In this document: positions 42,683 through 51,369 of the stretch, piece after piece
Layout: each line of letters starts with the position of its first letter
Numbering within the stretch: position 1 is the first letter of the stretch
DNA from: Bacteroidota bacterium
GTDB taxonomy: Bacteria; Bacteroidota; Bacteroidia; Flavobacteriales; Weeksellaceae
Length of the DNA: 64,000 bases
Assembly (NCBI GenBank): GCA_023458535.1
Contig: JAEWYW010000074.1
Span: 42,291-106,290 of the forward strand
Reading direction: 5' to 3'
The notes under the pieces: model-generated
Database searches by the model: none
Told to the model about the DNA's origin: nothing
Seen by the model: only the letters and a program-made list of their open reading frames with translations
Position numbers and translations under genes: made by a program

Positions 42683-44329
42683 ATGAAAAATATATTCGAT
42701 TTCCACTTTCATCTTCTCTTTAAACATTGGATCAGTGCTCAAAAAGATGGTTCGAAACTTCCATTCAATAAGGAATTTAAAACCAAAGGAATTATGTCCG
42801 CCATCGATGAATTGATGGGAAACGCATTTGACGGTCAGTCTTCACCAGCATTAATTCAGAAAAGCGATGTGAAATACGGTGTAACGGCACTGCTGGCTAT
42901 GGAATTTGCCTTTGCAGAAAATATCAGTGGATTCTTACGTTCGTTTAATAATTCTCAATTACCCATCAACTGGGCATTGATTGATAGCGTTAAAAATAGA
43001 AAAACTTCCTATTTTCAACTTTTTAAAGAGGAAATTTCTTATTATCAAACCCATCAAAAAGAACTTTCAGAAAACTATAACATAAAATTTTTAAGTAGGA
43101 AGACCAAAGAAAAAATTAACTTAGATGAAGTTGGAACTACTTTTTTGGCTTTTTCTGCGGAAGGTGGACATAACTTTTCAGAGGCAAAAATCAGGGACAA
43201 TTCAGAAACCACTCATCCTTCCGACAATTATCTTGAAATTCAAAACGATAAAAATTCTGTTGATTTGTTCAGTATCAATTTGGTGCATCTCAGCGAAATT
43301 CCGGAACAAATTTTAGCTGGTTTCTCGCAAGGACTCAATTCTACTGCTCAAATGGCTTTCAGAAGCATGGATTTTATTCCCAAATCGGGTTTTGGTATCA
43401 GCAATCTTGGAAAAGAATTTATAAAAACTGTTCTTACCAACTCCTTGCCTACTTTAATTGATTTGAAACATATGAGCGTTTACACACGTCATCAATACTA
43501 TCAATATCGGGAGGAACTCATCTCAAAGTTTCCAAATGTGGCAAAACTTCCTATGATTTCTTCGCATACAGGTTTTACGTTTCAATCTTTAGAAATTTTT
43601 GTCAATTCAAAAAAATACAAGCCCACGGTAAGGTACGAAAACGGCCAAACCATCACTGAAATTCAAGCTGAAAATATAAAAATTGGAAAAACAAATTTCT
43701 TGCTGAATAATCAACTTTTTGGAAATCCTTGGACCATTAATCTTTTTGATGAAGAAATTGTTGAAATTATGGAATCTGGCGGAATGATGGGTATTTCTAT
43801 GGATCAAAGGATTCTTGGAGCAGCTAAAGGAAGTATGGATGGTGTTCGCGGAAAATATTTTAAAGATGCCGAAGCAATTCCTATTTTGGAGTGGCGAAAA
43901 TGGTTTAAAGAGGGACATTTGGAAGTGGAAGGTTTTGAAATTGCAGAAGAAAAATCCGATCGGGAAATAAGACATATTTATCTGTTATGTTGCCATATCA
44001 TACATGCTGTTCGATTAGGTTATAAGCATTTAAACTGGGTGGGCGATGCTACACCTTGGGATCATATATGCGTGGGATCTGATTATGATGGTTTAATTAA
44101 TCCTATTAACGGTTATGAGGATGTAACCATGCTAGGAAACCTGCGTGAAGATTTGAAAAAATACTTACCAATTGTTGAAAAGAAAATGGAACTGAATGCT
44201 GATGTTTCTATTTTTAAATCTTCGAAAAATAATTTGATAGATGAAAAAGAACTGGATGAATGCATTGAAAAATTTCTTTCCTTGAATGGGAAAAATTTAT
44301 TGTTTCGTTTTTTGAATAATTGGAAATAA
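42683..44329 (+). CDS. Amidohydrolase/M19-dipeptidase-like metallohydrolase
   Basis: A 548-residue protein without a signal peptide. Likely metal ligands appear in the order of the amidohydrolase/M19 TIM-barrel: H8-F-H10 at the end of strand one, H263 (DLKHMS), H295 (SSHTGF) and the Asp in SDYDG at 466-470, the last being typical of membrane dipeptidases (M19). An Asn/Glu-rich insert lies at about 150-200 and a C-terminal extension at about 480-548. It is longer than standard M19 enzymes (about 320-400). A 9-base gap to the dual protease shows co-transcription, so it may process peptides that protein produces. That link is inference. Confidence 0.72.
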   Translation: MKNIFDFHFHLLFKHWISAQKDGSKLPFNKEFKTKGIMSAIDELMGNAFDGQSSPALIQKSDVKYGVTALLAMEFAFAENISGFLRSFNNSQLPINWALIDSVKNRKTSYFQLFKEEISYYQTHQKELSENYNIKFLSRKTKEKINLDEVGTTFLAFSAEGGHNFSEAKIRDNSETTHPSDNYLEIQNDKNSVDLFSINLVHLSEIPEQILAGFSQGLNSTAQMAFRSMDFIPKSGFGISNLGKEFIKTVLTNSLPTLIDLKHMSVYTRHQYYQYREELISKFPNVAKLPMISSHTGFTFQSLEIFVNSKKYKPTVRYENGQTITEIQAENIKIGKTNFLLNNQLFGNPWTINLFDEEIVEIMESGGMMGISMDQRILGAAKGSMDGVRGKYFKDAEAIPILEWRKWFKEGHLEVEGFEIAEEKSDREIRHIYLLCCHIIHAVRLGYKHLNWVGDATPWDHICVGSDYDGLINPINGYEDVTMLGNLREDLKKYLPIVEKKMELNADVSIFKSSKNNLIDEKELDECIEKFLSLNGKNLLFRFLNNWK

Positions 44330-44367
44330 CACATTTTTTTAATCCTTTGAAAAATGGTGTTATAAAA

Positions 44368-44396
44368 AGGTTTCGGCGGCTGCGCCGCCGAAACCT
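44368..44396. terminator. GC-rich hairpin with TGC/GCA loop
   Basis: A perfect 13-bp stem AGGTTTCGGCGGC / GCCGCCGAAACCT over TGC (GCA on the minus strand), 38 bases after the metallohydrolase stop. First of three hairpins in this convergent gap and a member of the C(GNA)G loop family. Confidence 0.8.
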
Positions 44397-44419
44397 ATAC
44401 AAGTTGCTAATTGTAAAAA

Positions 44420-44446
44420 GTTTCGGGCGTCGCAGGCGCCCGAAAC
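44420..44446. terminator. Second GC-rich hairpin, GCA loop
   Basis: Stem GTTTCGGGCGTC / GGCGCCCGAAAC with a single T-G wobble on the plus strand and loop GCA. It repeats the outer arm of the hairpin 24 bases upstream (TTTCGG) but in the opposite loop orientation. Confidence 0.75.
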
Positions 44447-44460
44447 TCGTTATTTTCAAC

Positions 44461-44493
44461 AAACCTCACAGGTTTTCTAAACCTGTTAGGTTT
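44461..44493. repeat. AT-rich inverted repeat next to purL
   Basis: AAACCTcACAGGTTT and AAACCTGTtAGGTTT form a 15-bp stem with one mismatch around TCT. Each arm is itself nearly a direct/inverted copy of AACCTGT, so four related half-sites lie in 33 bases. It is 17 bases before the purL stop and can act as its terminator. Sequences like this are common as intergenic repeats in Flavobacteriia. Confidence 0.65.
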
Positions 44494-44510
44494 TAATTTA
44501 AACACATATT

Positions 44511-47500
44511 TTACTTAAAATACTCCACTCCATTTTTGAAGATGTTGTGGTAGTTGGCCGTTGGAATATTTTTCATCAGGCCATCTGCAAAACGTTCTGG
44601 GTGACCCATTCGACCGAATATTTTCCCGTCTAAACTCGTAATTCCTTCGATTCCGAAAAGTGAATTATTAGGATTAAACGGCATACCGTGTGCGATATTT
44701 CCATCAAAATCGATGTATTGGGTTGCAATTTGTCCGTTTTTATACAGTTCCGTTAAAACCTCTTCCGAAGCCATAAAACGACCTTCACCATGCGAAATTG
44801 GTATCGTGTAGGTTAAACCTTTCATGCCTTTCAACCAAGGAGAATCTTCATTCACCACTTTTACGGTTACCATTTGAGAAATATGGCGTCCAATGGCGTT
44901 GTGCGCTAATGTTGGCGAATTGGCGTCCAAATCACGGATTTCACCATAAGGAAGCAATCCCGATTTCACCAAAGCTTGGAAACCATTACAAATTCCTAAA
45001 ATCATTCCGTCGCGTTGCAGCAAATTGTGAACCGCATCTTTCATCTTTTCGTTTTTCAAAACGTTGACGATGAATTTTGCCGAACCATCGGGCTCATCAC
45101 CTGCCGAAAAACCTCCTGAGAACACCAAAATCTGTGACTGCTCAATCTCCTTCACCCAAGCATCAATACTTTCATTCAATTTATTAAAATCAAGATTGAT
45201 TAATGGCAAACTGGAAACTTCGGCACCTTCCTTTCTGAAAGCATTTTGCGTCTCGTATTCGCAATTGGTTCCTGGGAAAACAGGTGCAAAAACTTTTGGT
45301 TTTGCAATGCCGTGTTTTTTGATGATGATATTTCGTGGATTCGTTGAATTCAAGCTTTCATCAAGATTAACAACGATTTTTTCTTTTTCTGAAGTTGGAA
45401 ATAAATTTTCAAAAGTACCAACAAAATTGGTTTTTAGATCTCCTATCTGAAACTCGAGATCATTTATGGTCAGTAAATCAGTTTCAACAACATTTCCTAT
45501 CTTGTTTAAAGAGGGATGAGTCAATTCTTCAATGGATTCGATAATTAAACCACCAATATTTTTATCTAAAATCTGATTTTCATCTAGAGTTACAGTCGCT
45601 CCCAAACCGTTTCCAAAGGACATCTTCGCCAACGCTACCGCCACTCCACCTTCTTTGATGGTTTTAGCCGAAACAATGGTTTTCTTTAAAATTCCATCGT
45701 GAATAAATTCGTAAACGTCTTTTAAAACACTGTAATTTGGAAGTCCGTTTTCGTCGCTTTGATGATAAAAATGATACAAATGATTGCCTCCCAATTTGAA
45801 TTCAGGTGAGATAATATGACGCTTCACGCCATTTGCACAGGCAAAAGAAATTAAAGTTGGCGGCACATTGATATTTTGGAAGGTCCCGCTCATCGAGTCT
45901 TTTCCACCAATCGCAGCTAAACCAAGATTCATTTGAGCATTGTAAGCACCTAGCAACGAAGCCATTGGTTTGCCCCATTTTTCGGGTTGATTTCCTAATT
46001 TCTCGAAATATTCCTGGAAACTCAAACGTATTTTTTTGTAATCGCCACCCATAGCAACGATTTTCGAAACACTCTCAAGAACAGCATTTGCGGCACCAAT
46101 CATTGAATTCTGACTTGAAATATCAGCATCAAAGCCCCAACTTGCCAGAGAAACGGTTTCCACATTTTCAGCACCAAGAATCGGAAGCGTTTGCACTGAG
46201 CCTTCCATTTCGGTCAACTGATATTTCCCACCCAAAGGCATCGTAACTGTCGTTCCGCCCACCGAAGCATCGAACATTTCCAGCAAACCTTTTTGGGAAG
46301 CGTTGTTTTTATCTTTTAAGATGTTCACGAAATTCTCTTCCGTAAACTGTATTTTTTCATTTCGAATGGGTTCCAAATGCGAAATTTCCACCGACTGTGA
46401 TTTCGCACAACCATTGGTATCCAAGAAATCTCGACTTAAATCTACTATTTTATTGCCTTTCCAGAACATCTGCATTCTTCCTGAGTCCGTTACTTTAGCA
46501 ACAACAACGGCCTTAATGTTTTCTTTCTCGCAGAATTCAATAAATTTCGTTTCATCTTTCGCTTCAATAACGACCGCCATTCGTTCCTGAGATTCGGAAA
46601 TGGCGAGTTCAGTTCCGTTCAAACCTTCATATTTTAAAGGCAAAACATCGAGATTAATCTCCAAAGAATCGGCAATTTCACCAATCGCTACAGAAACACC
46701 ACCTGCTCCAAAATCGTTGGATTTTTTAATTAAAGTCGTCACCTCAGGATTTCTAAACAGTCGCTGAATTTTCCTTTCCTCAACGGCATTTCCTTTTTGA
46801 ACTTCCGTAGAAAGTGTATGAATAGATGTTTCATCCTGTTCTTTTGAACTTCCCGTCGCACCTCCAACACCATCGCGACCTGTTGCACCACCCAAAAGCA
46901 CCACGATATCGCCAGCTTCAGGCTTTTCACGACGAACCCACGTCTTTGGAACGGCGCCCACCACGAAACCAACTTCCATTCTTTTGGCTTTGTAGCCTTC
47001 GTGGTAAATTTCGTTCACTAAAGTTGTCGCCAAGCCAATTTGGTTACCGTAAGACGAATATCCGTTGGCAGCTTGCTTAGTAATCGTTCGCTGTGGCAAT
47101 TTCCCAGGAATAGTATCTGAAATCGCTTCCAAAACATTTCCTGCACCCGTTAAACGCATCGCCTGATAGACAAACGCACGACCCGACAAAGGATCGCGAA
47201 TAGCACCGCCTAAACACGTTGAAGCCCCACCAAAAGGCTCAATTTCTGTTGGGTGGTTATGGGTTTCATTTTTGAAAAGCAAATACCAAGGTTCTTTTTT
47301 ACCATCGTATTCGGCTTCGATTTCTATGGTACATGCGTTGATTTCATCGGAAACAACGAGATTTTCAAGATTTCCCGTTTTACGGAAATATTTTGCAGCG
47401 ATGGTTCCTAAATCCATCAAAGAAATAGGTTTTCCTTCGCGACCTAAGAATTTTCTTTTTTCTAAATAATCGTTGAAAATGGCTTCCAAAGTGGATTTGA

Positions 47501-48200
47501 ACTGACCTTTGAACTCAATCTCCGTCAATTCAGTTTCGAAAGTCGTATGACGACAATGATCGCTCCAATAGGTATCCAAAACCTTCAATTCCGTCTCGGT
47601 TGGGTTTCGGTTTTCTGATTTAAAATGTGCTTGGATAAACTCCAAATCATCTAAACCAAAGGCAAAACCAATTTTATTGTAGAAGTTTTTCAGTTCTTCA
47701 GCATTCCAATCGATGAATCCATTGTAAACGATCACTGGTTGTGGCTCGTTTTCGGTTGGAATTTCCAATTTTGATAAATCTTTTTCTTTGGATTCTACTT
47801 TGTTAATCAGCAAATCTTTGATTTTCTCCAAATCGGAATCGCTAACGCCGCTCAGTTCAATTAGTTTTCCGCTTCTCACGGTTGCGTTGCCATTTTGCGT
47901 CAACAAAGCAATACATTGCTCGGCAGAATCGGCTCTTTGATCGTACTGACCGGGAAGAAATTCGGTGGCAAAAAAGGTATTTTTCACTGGATTTTCTTCG
48001 TGAAGAATATCAGTTACGGGATCCACAAAAGTAGAATTCACCACCTTTTGGAAATCGGCATCTTCAATTCCGAAAATATCGTAAATATTATAAACTTTCA
48101 CGCTTTCGATGTTGGAAACAACGTTTAAGATTTCCGAAAAAACCTTTGGACTCTCCACATCGAACAAGCCTTTCTTTTCTACAAAAATTCTTTTATTCAT
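44511..48200 (-). CDS. purL: Phosphoribosylformylglycinamidine synthase (large, single-chain)
   Basis: A 1229-residue enzyme of the long PurL type that converts FGAR, ATP and glutamine to FGAM in purine synthesis. Domains in order: an N-terminal PurS-like domain (about 1-150), a linker, two AIRS-like ATP-binding halves (WSDHCRHTTFETELTEIEF; FKNETHNHPTEIEPFGGA) and the C-terminal class I glutaminase with the nucleophile in GICNGFQAL and the His/Glu end (SHGEGRF; GHPER). Full length, so one protein makes the activity without separate PurS/PurQ. purB lies upstream on the same strand beyond a 410-base gap. Confidence 0.97.
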   Translation of the reverse strand: MNKRIFVEKKGLFDVESPKVFSEILNVVSNIESVKVYNIYDIFGIEDADFQKVVNSTFVDPVTDILHEENPVKNTFFATEFLPGQYDQRADSAEQCIALLTQNGNATVRSGKLIELSGVSDSDLEKIKDLLINKVESKEKDLSKLEIPTENEPQPVIVYNGFIDWNAEELKNFYNKIGFAFGLDDLEFIQAHFKSENRNPTETELKVLDTYWSDHCRHTTFETELTEIEFKGQFKSTLEAIFNDYLEKRKFLGREGKPISLMDLGTIAAKYFRKTGNLENLVVSDEINACTIEIEAEYDGKKEPWYLLFKNETHNHPTEIEPFGGASTCLGGAIRDPLSGRAFVYQAMRLTGAGNVLEAISDTIPGKLPQRTITKQAANGYSSYGNQIGLATTLVNEIYHEGYKAKRMEVGFVVGAVPKTWVRREKPEAGDIVVLLGGATGRDGVGGATGSSKEQDETSIHTLSTEVQKGNAVEERKIQRLFRNPEVTTLIKKSNDFGAGGVSVAIGEIADSLEINLDVLPLKYEGLNGTELAISESQERMAVVIEAKDETKFIEFCEKENIKAVVVAKVTDSGRMQMFWKGNKIVDLSRDFLDTNGCAKSQSVEISHLEPIRNEKIQFTEENFVNILKDKNNASQKGLLEMFDASVGGTTVTMPLGGKYQLTEMEGSVQTLPILGAENVETVSLASWGFDADISSQNSMIGAANAVLESVSKIVAMGGDYKKIRLSFQEYFEKLGNQPEKWGKPMASLLGAYNAQMNLGLAAIGGKDSMSGTFQNINVPPTLISFACANGVKRHIISPEFKLGGNHLYHFYHQSDENGLPNYSVLKDVYEFIHDGILKKTIVSAKTIKEGGVAVALAKMSFGNGLGATVTLDENQILDKNIGGLIIESIEELTHPSLNKIGNVVETDLLTINDLEFQIGDLKTNFVGTFENLFPTSEKEKIVVNLDESLNSTNPRNIIIKKHGIAKPKVFAPVFPGTNCEYETQNAFRKEGAEVSSLPLINLDFNKLNESIDAWVKEIEQSQILVFSGGFSAGDEPDGSAKFIVNVLKNEKMKDAVHNLLQRDGMILGICNGFQALVKSGLLPYGEIRDLDANSPTLAHNAIGRHISQMVTVKVVNEDSPWLKGMKGLTYTIPISHGEGRFMASEEVLTELYKNGQIATQYIDFDGNIAHGMPFNPNNSLFGIEGITSLDGKIFGRMGHPERFADGLMKNIPTANYHNIFKNGVEYFK

Positions 48201-48264
48201 TTTTTATTAGATTCAAGAGCCGAGAACCAAGATTCTAGACTTTTTCTTTTTAATTTATTTCTTT

Positions 48265-48356
48265 TGTCATTCCGAGGAACGAGGAATCTCAACAAATATT
48301 TTTTTTCAAATTTCTCACTACCGCTTCGACAAGGTTAGTGTCAATTCATAATGACA
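48265..48356. repeat. Imperfect palindromic intergenic element A
   Basis: Bounded by TGTCATT (48265-48271) and its inverted copy AATGACA (48350-48356). It starts with the motif TCATTCCGAGGAACGAGGAA, which I recognise as a recurrent intergenic sequence in Flavobacteriia. Internally CACTACC...GGTTAGTG forms a smaller hairpin. Confidence 0.6.
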
Positions 48357-48375
48357 GAATACTTTATTTTTTTTT

Positions 48376-48478
48376 GTCACTTCGAGTAGATTTTGAAAAA
48401 ATCGTATCGAGAAGTTTACTAATTAAAAGTTCTCGATATATTTTTCTCCGCTTTTCTACGAAAAACACTCGAACTGAC
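48376..48478. repeat. Imperfect palindromic intergenic element B
   Basis: Outer arms GTCACTTCGAG (48376-48386) and CTCGAACTGAC (48468-48478) pair with one mismatch. Inner arms TATCGAGAA (48405-48413) and TTCTCGATA (48430-48438) pair perfectly. The nested structure and unrelated flanks fit a REP- or MITE-like element. It is adjacent to element A. Confidence 0.65.
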
Positions 48479-48584
48479 GATGTATTTCTACTTTCCGCGG
48501 CATGTTTTTAGCAACCCGACCTTAAGGAAATCCTTCGACAGACGCAGAATAAACTTGGGCGGAAAAATTGCAATAAAAACAAAA

Positions 48585-48605
48585 ATGCAGCCGACAAGAC
48601 TGCAT
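48585..48605 (-). terminator. Terminator of purB
   Basis: On the minus strand ATGCAG pairs with CTGCAT over a nine-base loop and runs into T-rich sequence, five bases after the purB stop. Confidence 0.65.
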
Positions 48606-48610
48606 CAAAT

Positions 48611-50038
48611 TTATACTTTTAAATCTGCTTCAAGTCCGATTAAGTCCGAATATTTATCGGTGATTGGCTTGGCTTCGTTCTGGATGAATTCCTCTGTTTG
48701 AATCGGTGCGAAACCGATGAAATTTTTTGGATCCATTACTTCAGCGATTTTCGATTTGTCCATTTTCAGGGAAGAATCGTTCATCAATCTTTCGATCAAA
48801 TCGTTTTCCTTACCTTCCATTTTTACTTTCTTAGAAGCCTCCATAGAGTGTTGACGGATGGTTTCGTGAATTTCCTGACGGTCGCCGCCTGCTTTCACTT
48901 CTTCCATAATAACATACTCCGTCGCCATGAATGGCAATTCCTCCATAATATGCTTGTGGATGCGGTTTTCGTACACAACCAATCCGTCCATAATGTTATT
49001 CCAAATCAACAAAATAGCATCAATTGCTAAAAAGGCTTGTGGAATGGTTAAACGTTTGTTTGCAGAATCATCCAACGTACGCTCAAACCACTGTGTTGAA
49101 GCCACCATCGCCGAACTTGATGACAACGACATTACGTATTTTGCCAAAGCTCCGATTCTCTCCGAACGCATTGGATTACGCTTGTACGCCATCGCGGATG
49201 AACCAATTTGATTTTTTTCGAATGGTTCTTCAATTTCTTTCAAGTTTTGAAGCAAACGCAAATCGTTCGTGAATTTATGCGCAGATTGTGCAATGTTGGA
49301 CAATAAAGCCACTACTTTTGCATCTATTTTCCTGTCATATGTTTGTCCAGAAACGCCAAATACTTTTTCAAATCCGAATCTTCTCGATAATTCTTTATCC
49401 AAATGTTTTACTTTGGAATAGTCGCCATTAAAAAGTTCTAAAAAACTTGCTGCTGTTCCCGTAGTTCCTTTCACACCACGGAATCTCAAGGTTTCCAAGA
49501 AAAATTCCAATTCTTCAAAATCCAAAATTAACGACTGCAACCAAAGTGTCGCTCTCTTCCCCACAGTTGTTAGCTGTGCTGGCTGAAAGTGTGTGAAACC
49601 AAGTGTTGGCATATCCTTATACTTGATCGCAAAATCCGAAAGTTTTTTGATGACATTTACCAATTGTTTTCTAACGATTTTTAAACCATCACGAATCTGA
49701 ATTAAGTCCGTATTATCACCTACAAACGCTGAAGTTGCTCCCAAATGGATAATTCCTTTTGCCAAAGGTGCCACATCGCCGTACGTATGCACATGCGCCA
49801 TCACATCATGACGAAATTTCTTCTCATAAGCTGCCGCAGCATCAAAATCGATGTTTTCAGCTTGCTCTTTCAATTGGTTGATTTGCTCGTCGGTGATGTC
49901 AAGACCCAAATCTTTTTCGATTTCAGCCAACGCAATCCACAATTGTCTCCAAGTTCTGAATTTATTATTCGGGGAAAAATTGTAAAGCATTTCCTCACTT
50001 GAGTAGCGTTCTTCAAGAGGGTTTTTGTAGGAATTCAT
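48611..50038 (-). CDS. purB: Adenylosuccinate lyase
   Basis: A 475-residue fumarase/aspartase-superfamily enzyme acting twice in purine synthesis: it releases fumarate from SAICAR and from adenylosuccinate. The superfamily signature GSSAMAYKRNPMRSE (mobile loop with the catalytic Ser) and THFQPAQLTTVGKR (catalytic His region) are present. The length fits the Bacteroidota type. It has a -7 box 26 bases upstream. purL is downstream on the same strand, but a terminator and repeats separate them, so they are probably independent transcripts. Confidence 0.96.
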   Translation of the reverse strand: MNSYKNPLEERYSSEEMLYNFSPNNKFRTWRQLWIALAEIEKDLGLDITDEQINQLKEQAENIDFDAAAAYEKKFRHDVMAHVHTYGDVAPLAKGIIHLGATSAFVGDNTDLIQIRDGLKIVRKQLVNVIKKLSDFAIKYKDMPTLGFTHFQPAQLTTVGKRATLWLQSLILDFEELEFFLETLRFRGVKGTTGTAASFLELFNGDYSKVKHLDKELSRRFGFEKVFGVSGQTYDRKIDAKVVALLSNIAQSAHKFTNDLRLLQNLKEIEEPFEKNQIGSSAMAYKRNPMRSERIGALAKYVMSLSSSSAMVASTQWFERTLDDSANKRLTIPQAFLAIDAILLIWNNIMDGLVVYENRIHKHIMEELPFMATEYVIMEEVKAGGDRQEIHETIRQHSMEASKKVKMEGKENDLIERLMNDSSLKMDKSKIAEVMDPKNFIGFAPIQTEEFIQNEAKPITDKYSDLIGLEADLKV

Positions 50039-50064
50039 TCTTTCTTTTTACTTTTTTAGATGTA

Positions 50065-50072
50065 CAAAAATA
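50065..50072 (-). promoter_or_regulatory. -7 box for purB
   Basis: The minus strand reads TATTTTTG, an exact TAnnTTTG match, 26 bases before the purB ATG. No TTG at -33. Confidence 0.45.
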
Positions 50073-50197
50073 AGGTTTTTACATGAGAGATAAAAGTATT
50101 TTTAGATGATGTTTTTCTATGAAATAGTATGAGATTTTTTCGATGTAAAGCTCAAACAACTCAATAAAAATTGTTCCTGTAATTGATTATATTGACA

Positions 50198-50205
50198 TAA
50201 TTTTG
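50198..50205 (+). promoter_or_regulatory. -7 box for the DUF4197 gene
   Basis: TAATTTTG, 44 bases before the ATG at 50250, with a TTG 24 bases upstream (50171-50173), slightly beyond the usual spacing. Confidence 0.4.
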
Positions 50206-50249
50206 ATTTTTGGCTTAAAATTTGAAAATATCAAAAAAATTCTATTTAA

Positions 50250-50927
50250 ATGAAAAAATACATTATAGCCGGAGCACTGTGCATAGGTACAGTCGGCACC
50301 ATTGCTACCACCATGCAGTCTTGTACTACTATGGCTACAACAGATTTAGGACTTTCTGTAATCAAAAGATTGCTTTTAGGTGGAATTGATAAAGGCTTAA
50401 GCACTTTCAACAATAAAGAAGCTTTTTTGCAAAGTAACTTAATTGATAAAGCATTGCCATCCCAGTTGCGTGATATCAATTCTATTTTAGAGAAAATAGC
50501 TCCTTCAATTGTAGCTAAAGAAAAAGACTATATCGCTCAGGCAGCCGCTTACACCGTAAACATCTCTCGACCTATTTTAGTAAATGCTGTGAATAGTTTA
50601 AATGCAAATGACGTGGCAAGAATTATTTCTGGGGGTAAAGGAACAGCAACGCAGATTCTGAAAGAGAAAACCTCTCAACAGTTAGTGGCGGCAATCGCAC
50701 CGAAAGTGGACGAAAAACTTAATCAATTTGGTATAGTAAAAACAATTAACACTGCTCTGTCTGGAAGTAATTTATTAGGAAGTTTGTTCGGAGGTAAAAC
50801 CAACAGCGTAACCGCCGGAACATTAAGTACTTTAGCATCTGAGCAAATGGTAAATGGTTTGTTCTACATCGTTGAAGACTACGAAAAGCAAAATACCGCT
50901 TCAATTCTGGGTGGACTTGTAAAATAA
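50250..50927 (+). CDS. DUF4197 domain-containing exported protein
   Basis: A 225-residue protein. The first 25 residues look like a signal peptide or lipoprotein signal (AGALCIGTVGTIATTMQSC), and a lipobox-like MQSC suggests lipid anchoring. The mature domain (about 35-225) matches DUF4197, a helical family with the pattern GLxxxIKRLLLGGIDKG at its start and LASEQMVNGLFYIVEDYEKQ at its end. Role unknown. The DUF493 gene follows after 52 bases and is probably co-transcribed. Confidence 0.87.
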   Translation: MKKYIIAGALCIGTVGTIATTMQSCTTMATTDLGLSVIKRLLLGGIDKGLSTFNNKEAFLQSNLIDKALPSQLRDINSILEKIAPSIVAKEKDYIAQAAAYTVNISRPILVNAVNSLNANDVARIISGGKGTATQILKEKTSQQLVAAIAPKVDEKLNQFGIVKTINTALSGSNLLGSLFGGKTNSVTAGTLSTLASEQMVNGLFYIVEDYEKQNTASILGGLVK

Positions 50928-50979
50928 TTTGCGTAAATTGTGAGTGATATAAACGTTTAATCCATATAAAATTAACAAA

Positions 50980-51285
50980 TTGAATATTATAGAAGGCGAC
51001 AGCAATAGAAGCTCCGAAGAGTTCTACAACTCTTTAAAAGAGAAATTGGAAGCAACCCATGATTTTCCAGAAGATTATCTTTTCAAATTCATTATCCCTA
51101 ATGATCAAGCTAAACTAACTGAAATTTACAGAGTTTTTGATGGTATAAAACATACTTTAACCAACAAGGATAGTAAAAATGGAAAATACACTGCGTTAAC
51201 GTTTAACGCTTTTGTTCTGGATGCTGATCACGTGATTAGAATTTATAAAGCGATAGGAAATATTGAGGGGGCAATTTCCTTATAA
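50980..51285 (+). CDS. DUF493 family protein (YbeD-like)
   Basis: A 101-residue ACT-like alpha/beta protein of the DUF493 family: FPEDYLFKFIIPNDQAKLTEIYRVF and the C-terminal DADHVIRIYKAIGNIEGAISL are recognisable. In other bacteria YbeD is linked to lipoate metabolism and regulation without a settled mechanism. The start codon is TTG, since there is no in-frame ATG upstream before a stop. It follows the DUF4197 gene and ends at a strong GC-rich hairpin shared with the convergent NUMOD4 gene. Confidence 0.85.
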   Translation: MNIIEGDSNRSSEEFYNSLKEKLEATHDFPEDYLFKFIIPNDQAKLTEIYRVFDGIKHTLTNKDSKNGKYTALTFNAFVLDADHVIRIYKAIGNIEGAISL

Positions 51286-51303
51286 TAAAAATTTTCAACT
51301 TGA

Positions 51304-51348
51304 AAAAAAAGATTCGGCGGGCTCTACGAGCCCGCCGAATCTTTTTTT
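51304..51348. terminator. GC-rich bidirectional hairpin with TAC/GTA loop
   Basis: A perfect 21-bp stem: seven A, GATTCGGCGGGCTC, loop TAC, the inverse arm and seven T. It lies between convergent genes. It is the longest member of the C(GNA)G loop family (C(GTA)G on the minus strand). Confidence 0.87.
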
Positions 51349-51369
51349 ATTAAGTTAAACAGTCAACAT

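Larger units (their letters stand above)
48201..48610. other. Intergenic region with repeats between purB and purL
   Basis: These 410 bases hold no gene that I can support. They contain two imperfect palindromic elements (48265-48356 and 48376-48478), listed separately, and a terminator for purB. The remainder is T-rich on the plus strand. Confidence 0.7.

Noticed and set aside
46303..47469. Several plus-strand open frames opposite purL
   Set aside because: They are antisense shadows of a highly conserved 1229-residue enzyme and have no domain, signal or start context of their own.
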